6,759 bases of DNA from Candidatus Sumerlaeota bacterium (GTDB lineage: Bacteria; UBP6; UBA1177), in NCBI GenBank assembly GCA_007136595.1, contig SLGQ01000177.1:1-6759 (forward strand), given 5' to 3'. Position 1 is the stretch's first letter, and each line of letters opens with the position of its first letter. The notes under the pieces were generated by a model. The model was not told the origin of the DNA. It saw only the letters and a program-made list of their open reading frames with translations, and made no database searches. The position numbers were made by a program, and so were the translations under genes. Shown piece after piece: positions 1-5,800 of this stretch.

Positions 1-1
1 A

Positions 2-1054
2 AGGCCCTTTACTTTTGACATTATTTTAGATGACGCAGTTGAACATCCTTTTCCAAGTGAAAACCTCGTTGAAAACATATCCCAGCTTTTAAAACACAAA
101 GGCGATTACCACCTTCTGGTTAAAAAGAATTTTCTTTCTTCACCACTTACCAAAATGAACAAAAAACTGCTTTATTCTTTTTTTACCACTACAGAAATAA
201 ACAGGTTTCCCAAGTACCTTTACATGAAGCTTGAAAGAACCGGGGATTCTACACGAAGTGAAACTTCAAATGTGGTGATCAAGGACCATATCGGTAAAAA
301 ATCGCTGAAACTTGAGAAGTTCCATCTCGATTTCAATAATATGCTTACTTTTAATGATGGCATATCTTCTGAACAGATAAGCCTTCTATCAAAAATCGAG
401 TCCAAAGCAACACATAGGGCTGGAGAATGTTTTAAGTTTTTTATAGGAATGTTTAAAGAAAGAGGTGCGGAACCATTAATTGACAGCTTAAGAAGAAGCA
501 ACCGGTTTAAGCCGTTCATCCGTTCAAAAGAGATTGAAACTTACTCGGTGTTTCAGATAAAGCAATGGATCGTTCCTGATAAAGATTCGTTTTTTCAGAT
601 ACCTCCGAAAGAAAACTTTGAAAGAGAAAAACTTATCTTGAGATACTTGTCCGTTAAGCCGGTTTTTCTTTATGATGCTGCAGGGCTTTATTTTTTAAAT
701 GATGTCGCGGCTGTTATTCCAAGAACCGGGGAAATAGACCTTTTTTACTCGGAAGGCTACTTTAATTCAAAAGTTATAGATTATTATTACAGGGTGAAAT
801 TCCCCCATCACAGCAAGTTTCTAAAAAAGAATTTTAACACTATACCTTTTTTCCTGTGTTCTAAAAGTATTCAGAAAATCATTTCAGACCTTGTAAAAGA
901 AATAAGGGAACTCAAAAACAGTGAGAATCCGGGAAGCGAAGATGGATCTTCTACCGTGAAACAGAAAAAAGATAAGCTTGACAGATTTTTCTATCAATTG
1001 TTCAAACTGACCCCCGAAGAAATTTCAATAATTGAATCTGCGGATCACAGTTAA
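2..1054 (+). CDS. C-terminal part of an Eco57I/TaqI-like adenine DNA methyltransferase (type IIG R-M or PglX-like), 5' end outside window
   Basis: The frame is open from base 2 and reads protein-like for 51 codons before the first ATG at 155. That ATG has no Shine-Dalgarno sequence, so this is a truncated gene and not one starting at 155. The visible 350 residues fit the end of a methyltransferase core (an LLKHKGDYHLLV-like strand near residues 32-43) followed by a TaqI-like target-recognition domain. The FKPFIRSKEIETY segment (about 169-181) resembles the 'kPvlrgkdIkrY' signature of that domain. It is followed by an EREKLI...KPVFLYD stretch (207-224), a YFNSKVIDYYYR segment (253-264) like the usual 'lNSklidfyfr', and a C-terminal LTPEEISIIE (336-345) typical of type IIG enzymes. 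The catalytic NPPY motif would lie upstream and cannot be seen. Whether a nuclease domain is fused, or whether this is a BREX PglX, cannot be told. The family call rests on motif resemblance only. Confidence 0.58.
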   Translation, partial: RPFTFDIILDDAVEHPFPSENLVENISQLLKHKGDYHLLVKKNFLSSPLTKMNKKLLYSFFTTTEINRFPKYLYMKLERTGDSTRSETSNVVIKDHIGKKSLKLEKFHLDFNNMLTFNDGISSEQISLLSKIESKATHRAGECFKFFIGMFKERGAEPLIDSLRRSNRFKPFIRSKEIETYSVFQIKQWIVPDKDSFFQIPPKENFEREKLILRYLSVKPVFLYDAAGLYFLNDVAAVIPRTGEIDLFYSEGYFNSKVIDYYYRVKFPHHSKFLKKNFNTIPFFLCSKSIQKIISDLVKEIRELKNSENPGSEDGSSTVKQKKDKLDRFFYQLFKLTPEEISIIESADHS

Positions 1055-1581
1055 AGATTCCCAAGAATTCCATGATATACAAGAACCGGCAGAATGCCGT
1101 CAAGCACAGTTTCTATTTCTCTTCCGTTCCTCGAGATGATGATCGCTCTGGGAAAAATATCATTTGACTCAAGTGGAAGCTCTTCAGGTGACTCAGCAAG
1201 TTCCATTTTCGGAATACTTTCAAGCTGATATTTTTCGGGAGTATCGCCGTTCAAATATACTGCAACAAAAAATATTGAATTTCGATAGTATTCATTAAGC
1301 CTATCCATAGTTTTCACCATATCTTTGCAAGCTGAACACCATGTAGCGGTCAGCAACATAAATACGGGTCGGTTCATGCTCAAGGTTGACAGGGGGTATT
1401 TTTCGCCATTATAGAAATCCTTCAGAATTATTCTGTCCGATATCGGCTCTCTTTCATCTTCTTCCGGTTTTTCCTCATTTTGAATATCTTTTTCTTCTAA
1501 ATTGATTTCATTTTTTACAGGAACAGCAGAACATGCCAACAACACCGGGAAAAGAAAAAAGAGTATAATTTTATTGAGCAT
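1051..1581 (-). CDS. Thioredoxin-fold lipoprotein (TlpA/ResA-like)
   Basis: The 176-residue product begins with a lipoprotein signal peptide: a hydrophobic stretch at residues 5-16 and an LLAC lipobox with lipid-bearing Cys17. A charged, Glu-rich linker (about 25-48) leads into a thioredoxin-like domain. The active site is W81-C82-S83-A84-C85 after a hydrophobic strand (FMLLTAT). A FPRAIII segment holds the expected cis-proline (Pro144) before the last strands. The fold is typical of membrane-anchored periplasmic disulfide reductases or oxidoreductases; direction and partner are not evident. It is the last gene of the minus-strand operon. Its ATG lies inside the end of the Cys-rich lipoprotein gene (11-base overlap, the upstream stop falling just after this ATG), and no clear Shine-Dalgarno is present, which points to translational coupling. 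The Cys-rich neighbour is a plausible substrate (inference). Its stop codon overlaps that of the convergent methyltransferase-like gene. Confidence 0.85.
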   Translation of the reverse strand: MLNKIILFFLFPVLLACSAVPVKNEINLEEKDIQNEEKPEEDEREPISDRIILKDFYNGEKYPLSTLSMNRPVFMLLTATWCSACKDMVKTMDRLNEYYRNSIFFVAVYLNGDTPEKYQLESIPKMELAESPEELPLESNDIFPRAIIISRNGREIETVLDGILPVLVYHGILGNL

Positions 1582-2668
1582 CTATGCACTGCGGAATACC
1601 GCAAACCCCATTTGTACAGTAAAAAGTGGTGCACTGTTCATCAGCATCACAAGGTCTTCCGATCATTGCCTGATATTGACACAGCCCTGAGTTTTTATCA
1701 CAGAAAAGAGACTTGTCACATATCTCTCTGCAAGGTTGTCCCTGTTGAGGAAATCTCTGACAGGTATTATTGGGACCACATTCCAGTTTTGCAAAAACAT
1801 TGCAGGAATATGTTACTTCCTCACCATGTTCATCTTCCATTTTACCGCATTGAGTACCCGGAGTATCTGAAACTCTCCCTTTTGAACAGATATTGTTGAC
1901 ACAGTCAAGACCGGTCATACATTCATTTGCATCCAGACAAGGTTCACCGTCATTTTTTCTTTTAAAACAGTTTCCAGTTGCATCACTTTCGTTTCTTCTC
2001 CTGCAATAAAGAAAGCTGCTGCAGTCAACATCGGTAAGACACGGATCTCCGGCATCTCCGATGGTGCTTTTAGAGCAACCGCTTGTGCGGCAGGTATATC
2101 CCGGAGAACATCTGTCCATACTTGAATTACAAGCCTGCCCCGGTTCTTTGTAGCTGACGCAGGTTCCCGGACATCTGCCGCGGGTGTCGCACCAACCGTA
2201 ATTACACTCCTCATCCTGATCGCATTCCTGTCTTATGGTTTTTGTTCCTTCAAAAACTGTGGCACACTCAACTATATCCGCCAGATGAACTTCAAACGGA
2301 TTACATGGGGACATATCCCTTAAAAGGTCGAAACAAACTTCCGCCTGCTTCATGTCCAACTTTATCCAGCCTGCCTTTTCAGCAGCATCCAGCATCTGGT
2401 ATTTCTGCATAAAAATTATGTCGTGACCTCTTTTAAAAGCCGGAAAAGGAAAAGGGTGGTGAAGTATAATATCAGGGCAAGAGAGCCTGTTTTCATCCGT
2501 TACAAAACCGGAACTGCAACTTGCGGCACTGTTACATATTATATTCAGGTATTCTGAAAAAAAGTTGGATACATTATGCTGATAAACCGGCTCTTCCGTA
2601 CTTTCTCCACAACTGCCTCCAATTGTTAACAACATAAGCAAGAATGCTGACAAAACTATTTTTTTCAT
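1571..2668 (-). CDS. Cys-rich repeat lipoprotein of the myxobacterial Dickkopf-like type
   Basis: The 365-residue product starts with a hydrophobic signal segment (4-17) and a probable lipobox ending GGSC, with Cys20 as the lipidated residue. The lipobox is slightly non-canonical, with Gly at -3. There are 37 cysteines, so 36 remain besides the anchor, an even number consistent with full disulfide pairing. Residues 45-135 hold six cysteines in a helical region (GWIKLDMKQAEVCFDLL..., then C-A-T-V-F-E-G-T). This closely resembles the domain that precedes Cys-rich modules in secreted Myxococcota/Bradymonadales proteins, whose function is unknown to me. From residue 149 to 356 come about seven short modules of the form G-x-P/A-C...C...C...C. 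The ATG directly follows the lapB stop (TGAATG) and has a GGAGG at 2674-2678. The protein probably sits on the outer membrane or cell surface. No enzymatic motif is visible; an adhesin or structural role is possible but unproven. Confidence 0.8.
   Translation of the reverse strand: MKKIVLSAFLLMLLTIGGSCGESTEEPVYQHNVSNFFSEYLNIICNSAASCSSGFVTDENRLSCPDIILHHPFPFPAFKRGHDIIFMQKYQMLDAAEKAGWIKLDMKQAEVCFDLLRDMSPCNPFEVHLADIVECATVFEGTKTIRQECDQDEECNYGWCDTRGRCPGTCVSYKEPGQACNSSMDRCSPGYTCRTSGCSKSTIGDAGDPCLTDVDCSSFLYCRRRNESDATGNCFKRKNDGEPCLDANECMTGLDCVNNICSKGRVSDTPGTQCGKMEDEHGEEVTYSCNVFAKLECGPNNTCQRFPQQGQPCREICDKSLFCDKNSGLCQYQAMIGRPCDADEQCTTFYCTNGVCGIPQCIDAQ
1601..2224 (-). repeat. Seven tandem Cys-rich modules within the lipoprotein
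   Basis: Residues 149-356 of the 1571-2668 product hold about seven degenerate modules, beginning near Cys149, Cys180, Cys210, Cys244, Cys274, Cys313 and Cys340. A typical unit is G-x-P-C, 5-6 residues, C, 4-6 residues, C, 3-12 residues, C. Acidic residues are frequent between the first two cysteines (as in CDADEQC and CLDANEC). The repeats are at protein level; the DNA is not obviously repeated. The spacing resembles the Dickkopf N-terminal Cys-rich annotation often given to myxobacterial proteins. Confidence 0.75.
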
Positions 2669-3643
2669 TCATACCTCCGGCGATTCATATATTTTTTTTA
2701 CTGATACACTCAGACAATTTCCACATACTGGATCTTCCTGTTTGATAATACTTGAGCAGTTTCCACATACAAAAACGGCTTCATCAAAGTTTTTCCGGAA
2801 AATTTTCATGTATTTTCCTTCAACTTCAGAGTTCACTTCTTTGCCCCAGTTGGCATTTGACAAAACACTTCTTGCACTCACTTCCATATCCGGGTAAGAA
2901 TCAATGATGTCCTTCAGTTGAGATTGTGCTTTGCGCTGTTTGCCGTCAAATACAGACTTAGAAAGGGACAAAACAGCTCCTTCTTTCGGTGAAACAAAAC
3001 TTTTCAATTCACCCAGCCATATTGTTTTTTCTTCAATATTATCTGAAACTGCGGCAAAACGGGCTGCCATGTTTCTGAGAATTTTTTCGTTTAAATTATT
3101 TTCCATTTTAAGGCTTTTTTTCATATTCTCAAAAGCCTTTTTAAAATCTCCTGTACTTTCGTATGCTTTTGAGAGAAGTTGCCTTGATCTGCCATTATCA
3201 GAAATTTTCACTGATTCACTAAGAGAATTCTGTGCTTTAGTGTATTTTCCAAGTTCAAGATAGTCTTTTCCTACATGTTTTAGGACGGTTGCTCTCAATT
3301 TACCGGAAACTTCCGATCTGAAAAGCAATTCCCTGTGAATTTCAAGTGCCTTTTGGGGGTTGCTTTTTCGGACAACATCTCCTGCCATAATGAAAATCTC
3401 AGTTTCTTCAGGATATTTTTTTGCAAGTTTTTTAAGAATATCAAGGTATTCTTCCAAATTCCCAAAATGGCATTCTTTTAACGCTCTAAAAAGGATTAAT
3501 GTGTCTTTGGGTATTTTTCCATCTTCCACATTTGCCAGATACACCTTTTTAAAGAAAGTATAAAGAAGAAATATTACAATAAATGAAAGAAAAAACAGGA
3601 AGGATATGAAAAGATAGGGGTTGCTTTGAAAAACATCTTTCAT
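2669..3643 (-). CDS. lapB: LapB-like TPR protein with C-terminal zinc ribbon (LPS assembly regulator)
   Basis: The 324-residue product has one N-terminal membrane helix (about 10-31). An all-helical TPR-like region follows (about 55-285), with recognisable units such as LGKYTKAQNSLSESVKI (131-147) and TGDFKKAFENMKKSLKM (164-180). It ends in a rubredoxin-like metal site made of two pairs, C293-x2-C296 and C307-x2-C310. Membrane anchor, TPRs and terminal metal ribbon together are the LapB (YciM) layout. In E. coli LapB is a cytoplasmic-facing inner-membrane protein that promotes FtsH-dependent turnover of LpxC and so limits LPS synthesis. It lies four bases downstream of a LapA homologue, as in E. 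coli, which strengthens the call. An AAGGTGAG ribosome binding site (3652-3659) precedes the ATG by eight bases. It is shorter than E. coli LapB (389 residues), so the TPR region is probably reduced. The identification is by architecture and context, not by close sequence identity. Confidence 0.8.
   Translation of the reverse strand: MKDVFQSNPYLFISFLFFLSFIVIFLLYTFFKKVYLANVEDGKIPKDTLILFRALKECHFGNLEEYLDILKKLAKKYPEETEIFIMAGDVVRKSNPQKALEIHRELLFRSEVSGKLRATVLKHVGKDYLELGKYTKAQNSLSESVKISDNGRSRQLLSKAYESTGDFKKAFENMKKSLKMENNLNEKILRNMAARFAAVSDNIEEKTIWLGELKSFVSPKEGAVLSLSKSVFDGKQRKAQSQLKDIIDSYPDMEVSARSVLSNANWGKEVNSEVEGKYMKIFRKNFDEAVFVCGNCSSIIKQEDPVCGNCLSVSVKKIYESPEV
2674..2678 (-). promoter_or_regulatory. 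Ribosome binding site of the Cys-rich lipoprotein gene
   Basis: On the minus strand GGAGG lies five bases before the ATG at 2668, inside the last codons of lapB. It supports this start, which abuts the lapB TGA with no gap. Confidence 0.75.
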
Positions 3644-3647
3644 AAGA

Positions 3648-4043
3648 TCAACTCACCTTGTCATCGTCGTCATTTTCATCATCATCTTCTTCTTCCAACC
3701 CGCTGTCATATTCATTTTCCGGATCGGACCCTTCTTCATGCTCAAGCGACTCCAGTTTCTGATTTCTCATTTTTGAAAGTTCTTTTCTTAGAGCTGCATT
3801 TTCTTTTTTCAACTTTCTTCCCTTTATATTGACAGCAACTACTTCAAAAAGGACAAGAATGACTGTAAAAAGAATACCCGCCAAAAAAGAAAAAAGCACC
3901 ATAAGCCAAAGGGGAACTTCATTGAAAGCATAGAAAACGAAATCAAGATCGACTCTTGTATCGTTAACTCTTGCAAAATAAGAAACTATAACTGCCGATA
4001 CAGCAATTATCAGAATAGCAAAAAGTTTTTTTGTCAGCTTCAT
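3648..4043 (-). CDS. lapA: LapA-like (DUF1049) inner-membrane protein with acidic tail
   Basis: The 131-residue product has two membrane helices (about 7-24 and 44-70) joined by a short loop containing a VDLDFVFYAFNEVPL segment. This is the form of the LapA/YciS (DUF1049) family, in which the loop precedes a second, Gly-containing helix. A basic coiled-coil-like stretch follows (about 73-100, KGRKLKKENAALRKELSKM), as in E. coli LapA. The last 31 residues are extremely acidic, with a D/E run ending in DDENDDDDKVS. Such a tail is absent from E. coli LapA. The tail is encoded by a low-complexity GAA/GAT-rich tract (about 3657-3700). LapA partners LapB at the inner membrane; here lapB follows after four bases. 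A GGAGAA-like site precedes the ATG, 25 bases after the stop of the exchanger gene. Confidence 0.8.
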   Translation of the reverse strand: MKLTKKLFAILIIAVSAVIVSYFARVNDTRVDLDFVFYAFNEVPLWLMVLFSFLAGILFTVILVLFEVVAVNIKGRKLKKENAALRKELSKMRNQKLESLEHEEGSDPENEYDSGLEEEDDDENDDDDKVS

Positions 4044-4068
4044 ATCATTCTCCGCTCAAATAAATATT

Positions 4069-5031
4069 TCAAAAAGAATAAACCATCCCCGCAATATAAA
4101 ACAACATCATTATAGCAGGTATTACCGTGATACCAAAAAATTTTTTATTTTCCCGTTTTAAAAGCATTAACATAAGGGCGGCAGACATTACAACAAATAG
4201 TCCTGTCAAAAACATAAGATTGCTGTTTTGTCTGAAAACATCTGAACCTCTTCCTGAAAAAATATCTGCCAGAGCAAGTATAAACATATTAAAAATGTTG
4301 CTTCCCATGATATTCCCTATACCAAGCTCTTTTGCACCTATGATGACAGCAGATACCGTAACGACCAATTCGGGCAGACTCGTTGCCCATGCAAGAAATA
4401 TTGCTCCTGCAGAGGTTGAGTCCCAACTGTAAATTATCGCCATGGAATCAACCACGAATGATATTTTCCAACTAACGAACACAAGTAAAACAAGGTATGA
4501 AAAAAGTTTTATATAGAAAAACGGATTCAGTTTCTTTTTTTCCGGGCTTTCTCCATTTTCAAGCTCAATCCCCGCACTTTTCAGAGATATCAGGCTGAGA
4601 AAAAACAGTCCGGCTATCATATATCCGGCAAGCGAAATTCCTCCGATGGACAATTTTCCGTCCATGGAAACGCCCGCAATAAAAACCCCTGTTATTACAA
4701 ACAAATAAACTAAAGAAGCAAAGTTGTGGGGATCGGGCCTGCCATCTTTCATAAGGGTAGTGACCGTTAACATTGAAATGAAGAGAATGAACATATTGGC
4801 ATTGTTGCTCCCAATTATATTACCTGCTCCAAGAGAGATATTTCCAATTGAGAAAACAGAGGTCATAGTTGTTATAAGTTCCGGAAGACTGGTTGCAAAA
4901 CCCAGAAGAACAAAGCCTACCAAACCTTTTCCGATGTTTTTTGCTTCGCAAAGCTCATCTGCCGCCACAGAAAGTTTCCATCCTGAAAAAACTATGAGAA
5001 TGAGATATATTGCAAACTCTCCCCATACCAT
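4069..5031 (-). CDS. CaCA-family sodium (or proton)/calcium exchanger, YrbG-like
   Basis: The 320-residue product is a polytopic inner-membrane protein with about ten hydrophobic helices and two inverted alpha repeats, the signature of the Ca2+:cation antiporter family. Numbered from the ATG at 5031, the first repeat has FATSLPE (45-51) followed by GNIIGSNNANMF (70-81). The second has WATSLPE (215-221) followed by GNIMGSNIFNMF (239-250). Glu51 and Glu221 are the acidic residues that in this family bind the transported cation from each half. A hydrophilic central loop (about 157-168, ESPEKKK) separates the halves. The length is normal for bacterial YrbG-type exchangers. Ion specificity cannot be read from sequence. 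The ATG overlaps the ribE stop as TGATG and has a GGAGAA site six bases upstream, so I chose it over the in-frame TTG one codon earlier. Confidence 0.93.
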   Translation of the reverse strand: MVWGEFAIYLILIVFSGWKLSVAADELCEAKNIGKGLVGFVLLGFATSLPELITTMTSVFSIGNISLGAGNIIGSNNANMFILFISMLTVTTLMKDGRPDPHNFASLVYLFVITGVFIAGVSMDGKLSIGGISLAGYMIAGLFFLSLISLKSAGIELENGESPEKKKLNPFFYIKLFSYLVLLVFVSWKISFVVDSMAIIYSWDSTSAGAIFLAWATSLPELVVTVSAVIIGAKELGIGNIMGSNIFNMFILALADIFSGRGSDVFRQNSNLMFLTGLFVVMSAALMLMLLKRENKKFFGITVIPAIMMLFYIAGMVYSF

Positions 5032-5660
5032 CAAAGTTTCTCCAGCAAATTTTGAATGTTCGGTTTTTCCTTCTCTTTCCCGAGAATTTTTGCAACATAT
5101 TTACCGATTATATCAAACTCTATATTTACTTTTCGTCCAACAGAGGGAACTGTGGCAAAAGAAGTCCTTTTAAGGGTTTCAGGAATAAGCGAAACTGTGA
5201 AAAAATCACTTCCTGCTTCAGAACATGTCAAGCTGATACCGTTTACAGCCACAGAACCTCTATCTGCTATGTAATGGGAATATCCCGGGTCAAATCCGAA
5301 CCTGATCTCAACCCCCTTTTCGATCCTTTTCACACTTTTTACAACAGCTGAAGTATCGACATGTCCCTGAACAATATGTCCGTCGAACCTCCCGTCAGCT
5401 CTCATTGCCCTTTCCAGATTGACAATGGTTCCCGGAGCATAGTCCGACACCAATGTTTTTAAAACGGTAGCTTCCGAAACAAAGAACTTTATCTCTTTTT
5501 CCGAGTAAGTTTCAACCGTAAGGCATACTCCGTCAACTGAAATTGAATCACCTGAAGAAATTTCCATTCCAAAAGGGTTTTCAATTATCAAAACTCTTTC
5601 TTTTGAGCTTCCGGCGATCTTTGTCACTTTCGCCGTTTTTTCAATAATTCCTGTAAACAT
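5031..5660 (-). CDS. ribE: Riboflavin synthase, alpha subunit
   Basis: This enzyme catalyses the last step of riboflavin synthesis, the dismutation of two 6,7-dimethyl-8-ribityllumazine molecules, in the cytoplasm as a trimer. The 209-residue product has the standard start MFTGIIE and two lumazine-binding barrels. The first holds SVDGVCLTV (41-49) and VNLERAM (80-86). The linking segment RFDGHIVQGHVD (91-102) is the usual GGH-x3-GH region with Asp in place of the first Gly. The second holds SVAVNGISLT (136-145), IPETLKRTSF (159-168) and VNIEFDIIGKYV (178-189). Length is normal. The open frame extends 13 codons further upstream to 5699, but the ATG at 5660 is preferred: it gives the conserved N-terminus and has GGAG eight bases upstream. 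It is the first gene of the minus-strand operon. No other rib gene is adjacent, and the short leader leaves no room for an FMN riboswitch. Confidence 0.96.
   Translation of the reverse strand: MFTGIIEKTAKVTKIAGSSKERVLIIENPFGMEISSGDSISVDGVCLTVETYSEKEIKFFVSEATVLKTLVSDYAPGTIVNLERAMRADGRFDGHIVQGHVDTSAVVKSVKRIEKGVEIRFGFDPGYSHYIADRGSVAVNGISLTCSEAGSDFFTVSLIPETLKRTSFATVPSVGRKVNIEFDIIGKYVAKILGKEKEKPNIQNLLEKL
5038..5043 (-). promoter_or_regulatory. Ribosome binding site of the exchanger gene
   Basis: GGAGAA on the minus strand lies inside the last codons of ribE, six bases before the ATG at 5031. It decides for that ATG over the adjacent TTG. It is part of a 12-base string, TTGCTGGAGAAA, that also precedes ribE. 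Confidence 0.75.
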
Positions 5661-5668
5661 CTTTTTTT

Positions 5669-5672
5669 CTCC
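5669..5672 (-). promoter_or_regulatory. Ribosome binding site of ribE
   Basis: GGAG followed by an A-rich eight-base spacer precedes the ATG at 5660. With the conserved MFTGIIE start it rules out the longer frame from 5699. Confidence 0.8.
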
Positions 5673-5688
5673 AGCAACTCTCGTGGAA

Positions 5689-5716
5689 ATCATAGGCATT
5701 TTAATTGCTTTTGCAA
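5689..5716 (-). promoter_or_regulatory. Predicted sigma70-type promoter of the ribE operon
   Basis: Read on the minus strand, a -35 box TTGCAA (5711-5716) and a -10 box TATGAT (5689-5694) are separated by 16 bases. Transcription would start near 5682, giving a leader of about 20 bases that contains the ribE ribosome binding site. This would drive the six-gene minus operon. The prediction is from consensus matching only. Confidence 0.6.
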
Positions 5717-5741
5717 ATACATTTTTTCATTTGTTACAAGG

Positions 5742-5770
5742 TTGCAAGATTTTTAATTCCGATATATACT
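5742..5770 (+). promoter_or_regulatory. Predicted sigma70-type promoter of the exported helical protein gene
   Basis: A -35 box TTGCAA (5742-5747) and a -10 box TATACT (5765-5770) are separated by the ideal 17 bases. Transcription would start near 5777, about 24 bases before the ATG. The promoter is divergent from that of ribE, and both use the same palindromic TTGCAA hexamer. Confidence 0.65.
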
Positions 5771-5790
5771 CTCTGCGGTGTTTTGATATT

Positions 5791-5796
5791 TGGAGG
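5791..5796 (+). promoter_or_regulatory. Ribosome binding site of the exported protein gene
   Basis: TGGAGG lies four bases before the ATG at 5801. It favours that start over the in-frame ATG at 5705, which lies upstream of the predicted promoter. Confidence 0.8.
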
Positions 5797-5800
5797 AAAA

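Noticed and set aside
155..1054. A complete gene starting at the ATG at 155
   Set aside because: The frame is open and protein-like back to base 2, and no Shine-Dalgarno precedes 155. The gene is better read as truncated by the window edge.
1023..1060. Inverted repeats near the convergent gene ends (TTCAATAATTGAA, and GAATCT paired with AGATTC) as a terminator
   Set aside because: The stems are short and AT-rich, one has a one-base centre and the other a 15-base loop, and no U-tract follows on either strand.
1915..2214. Minus-strand 99-codon open frame inside the Cys-rich lipoprotein gene
   Set aside because: It is an out-of-frame shadow without a ribosome binding site; the host frame has a signal peptide and clear repeats.
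4724..5173. Plus-strand 149-codon open frame opposite the exchanger and ribE
   Set aside because: It is antisense to two well-identified genes and has no family features or initiation signals.
5661..5699. N-terminal extension of riboflavin synthase from the ATG at 5699
   Set aside because: The family starts with MFTGI at the ATG at 5660, which has a good ribosome binding site. The extension also overlaps the predicted -10 box and leader.
5705..5800. N-terminal extension of the exported protein from the ATG at 5705
   Set aside because: It would bury the signal peptide behind 32 residues and cover the predicted promoter. The ATG at 5801 has TGGAGG directly upstream.
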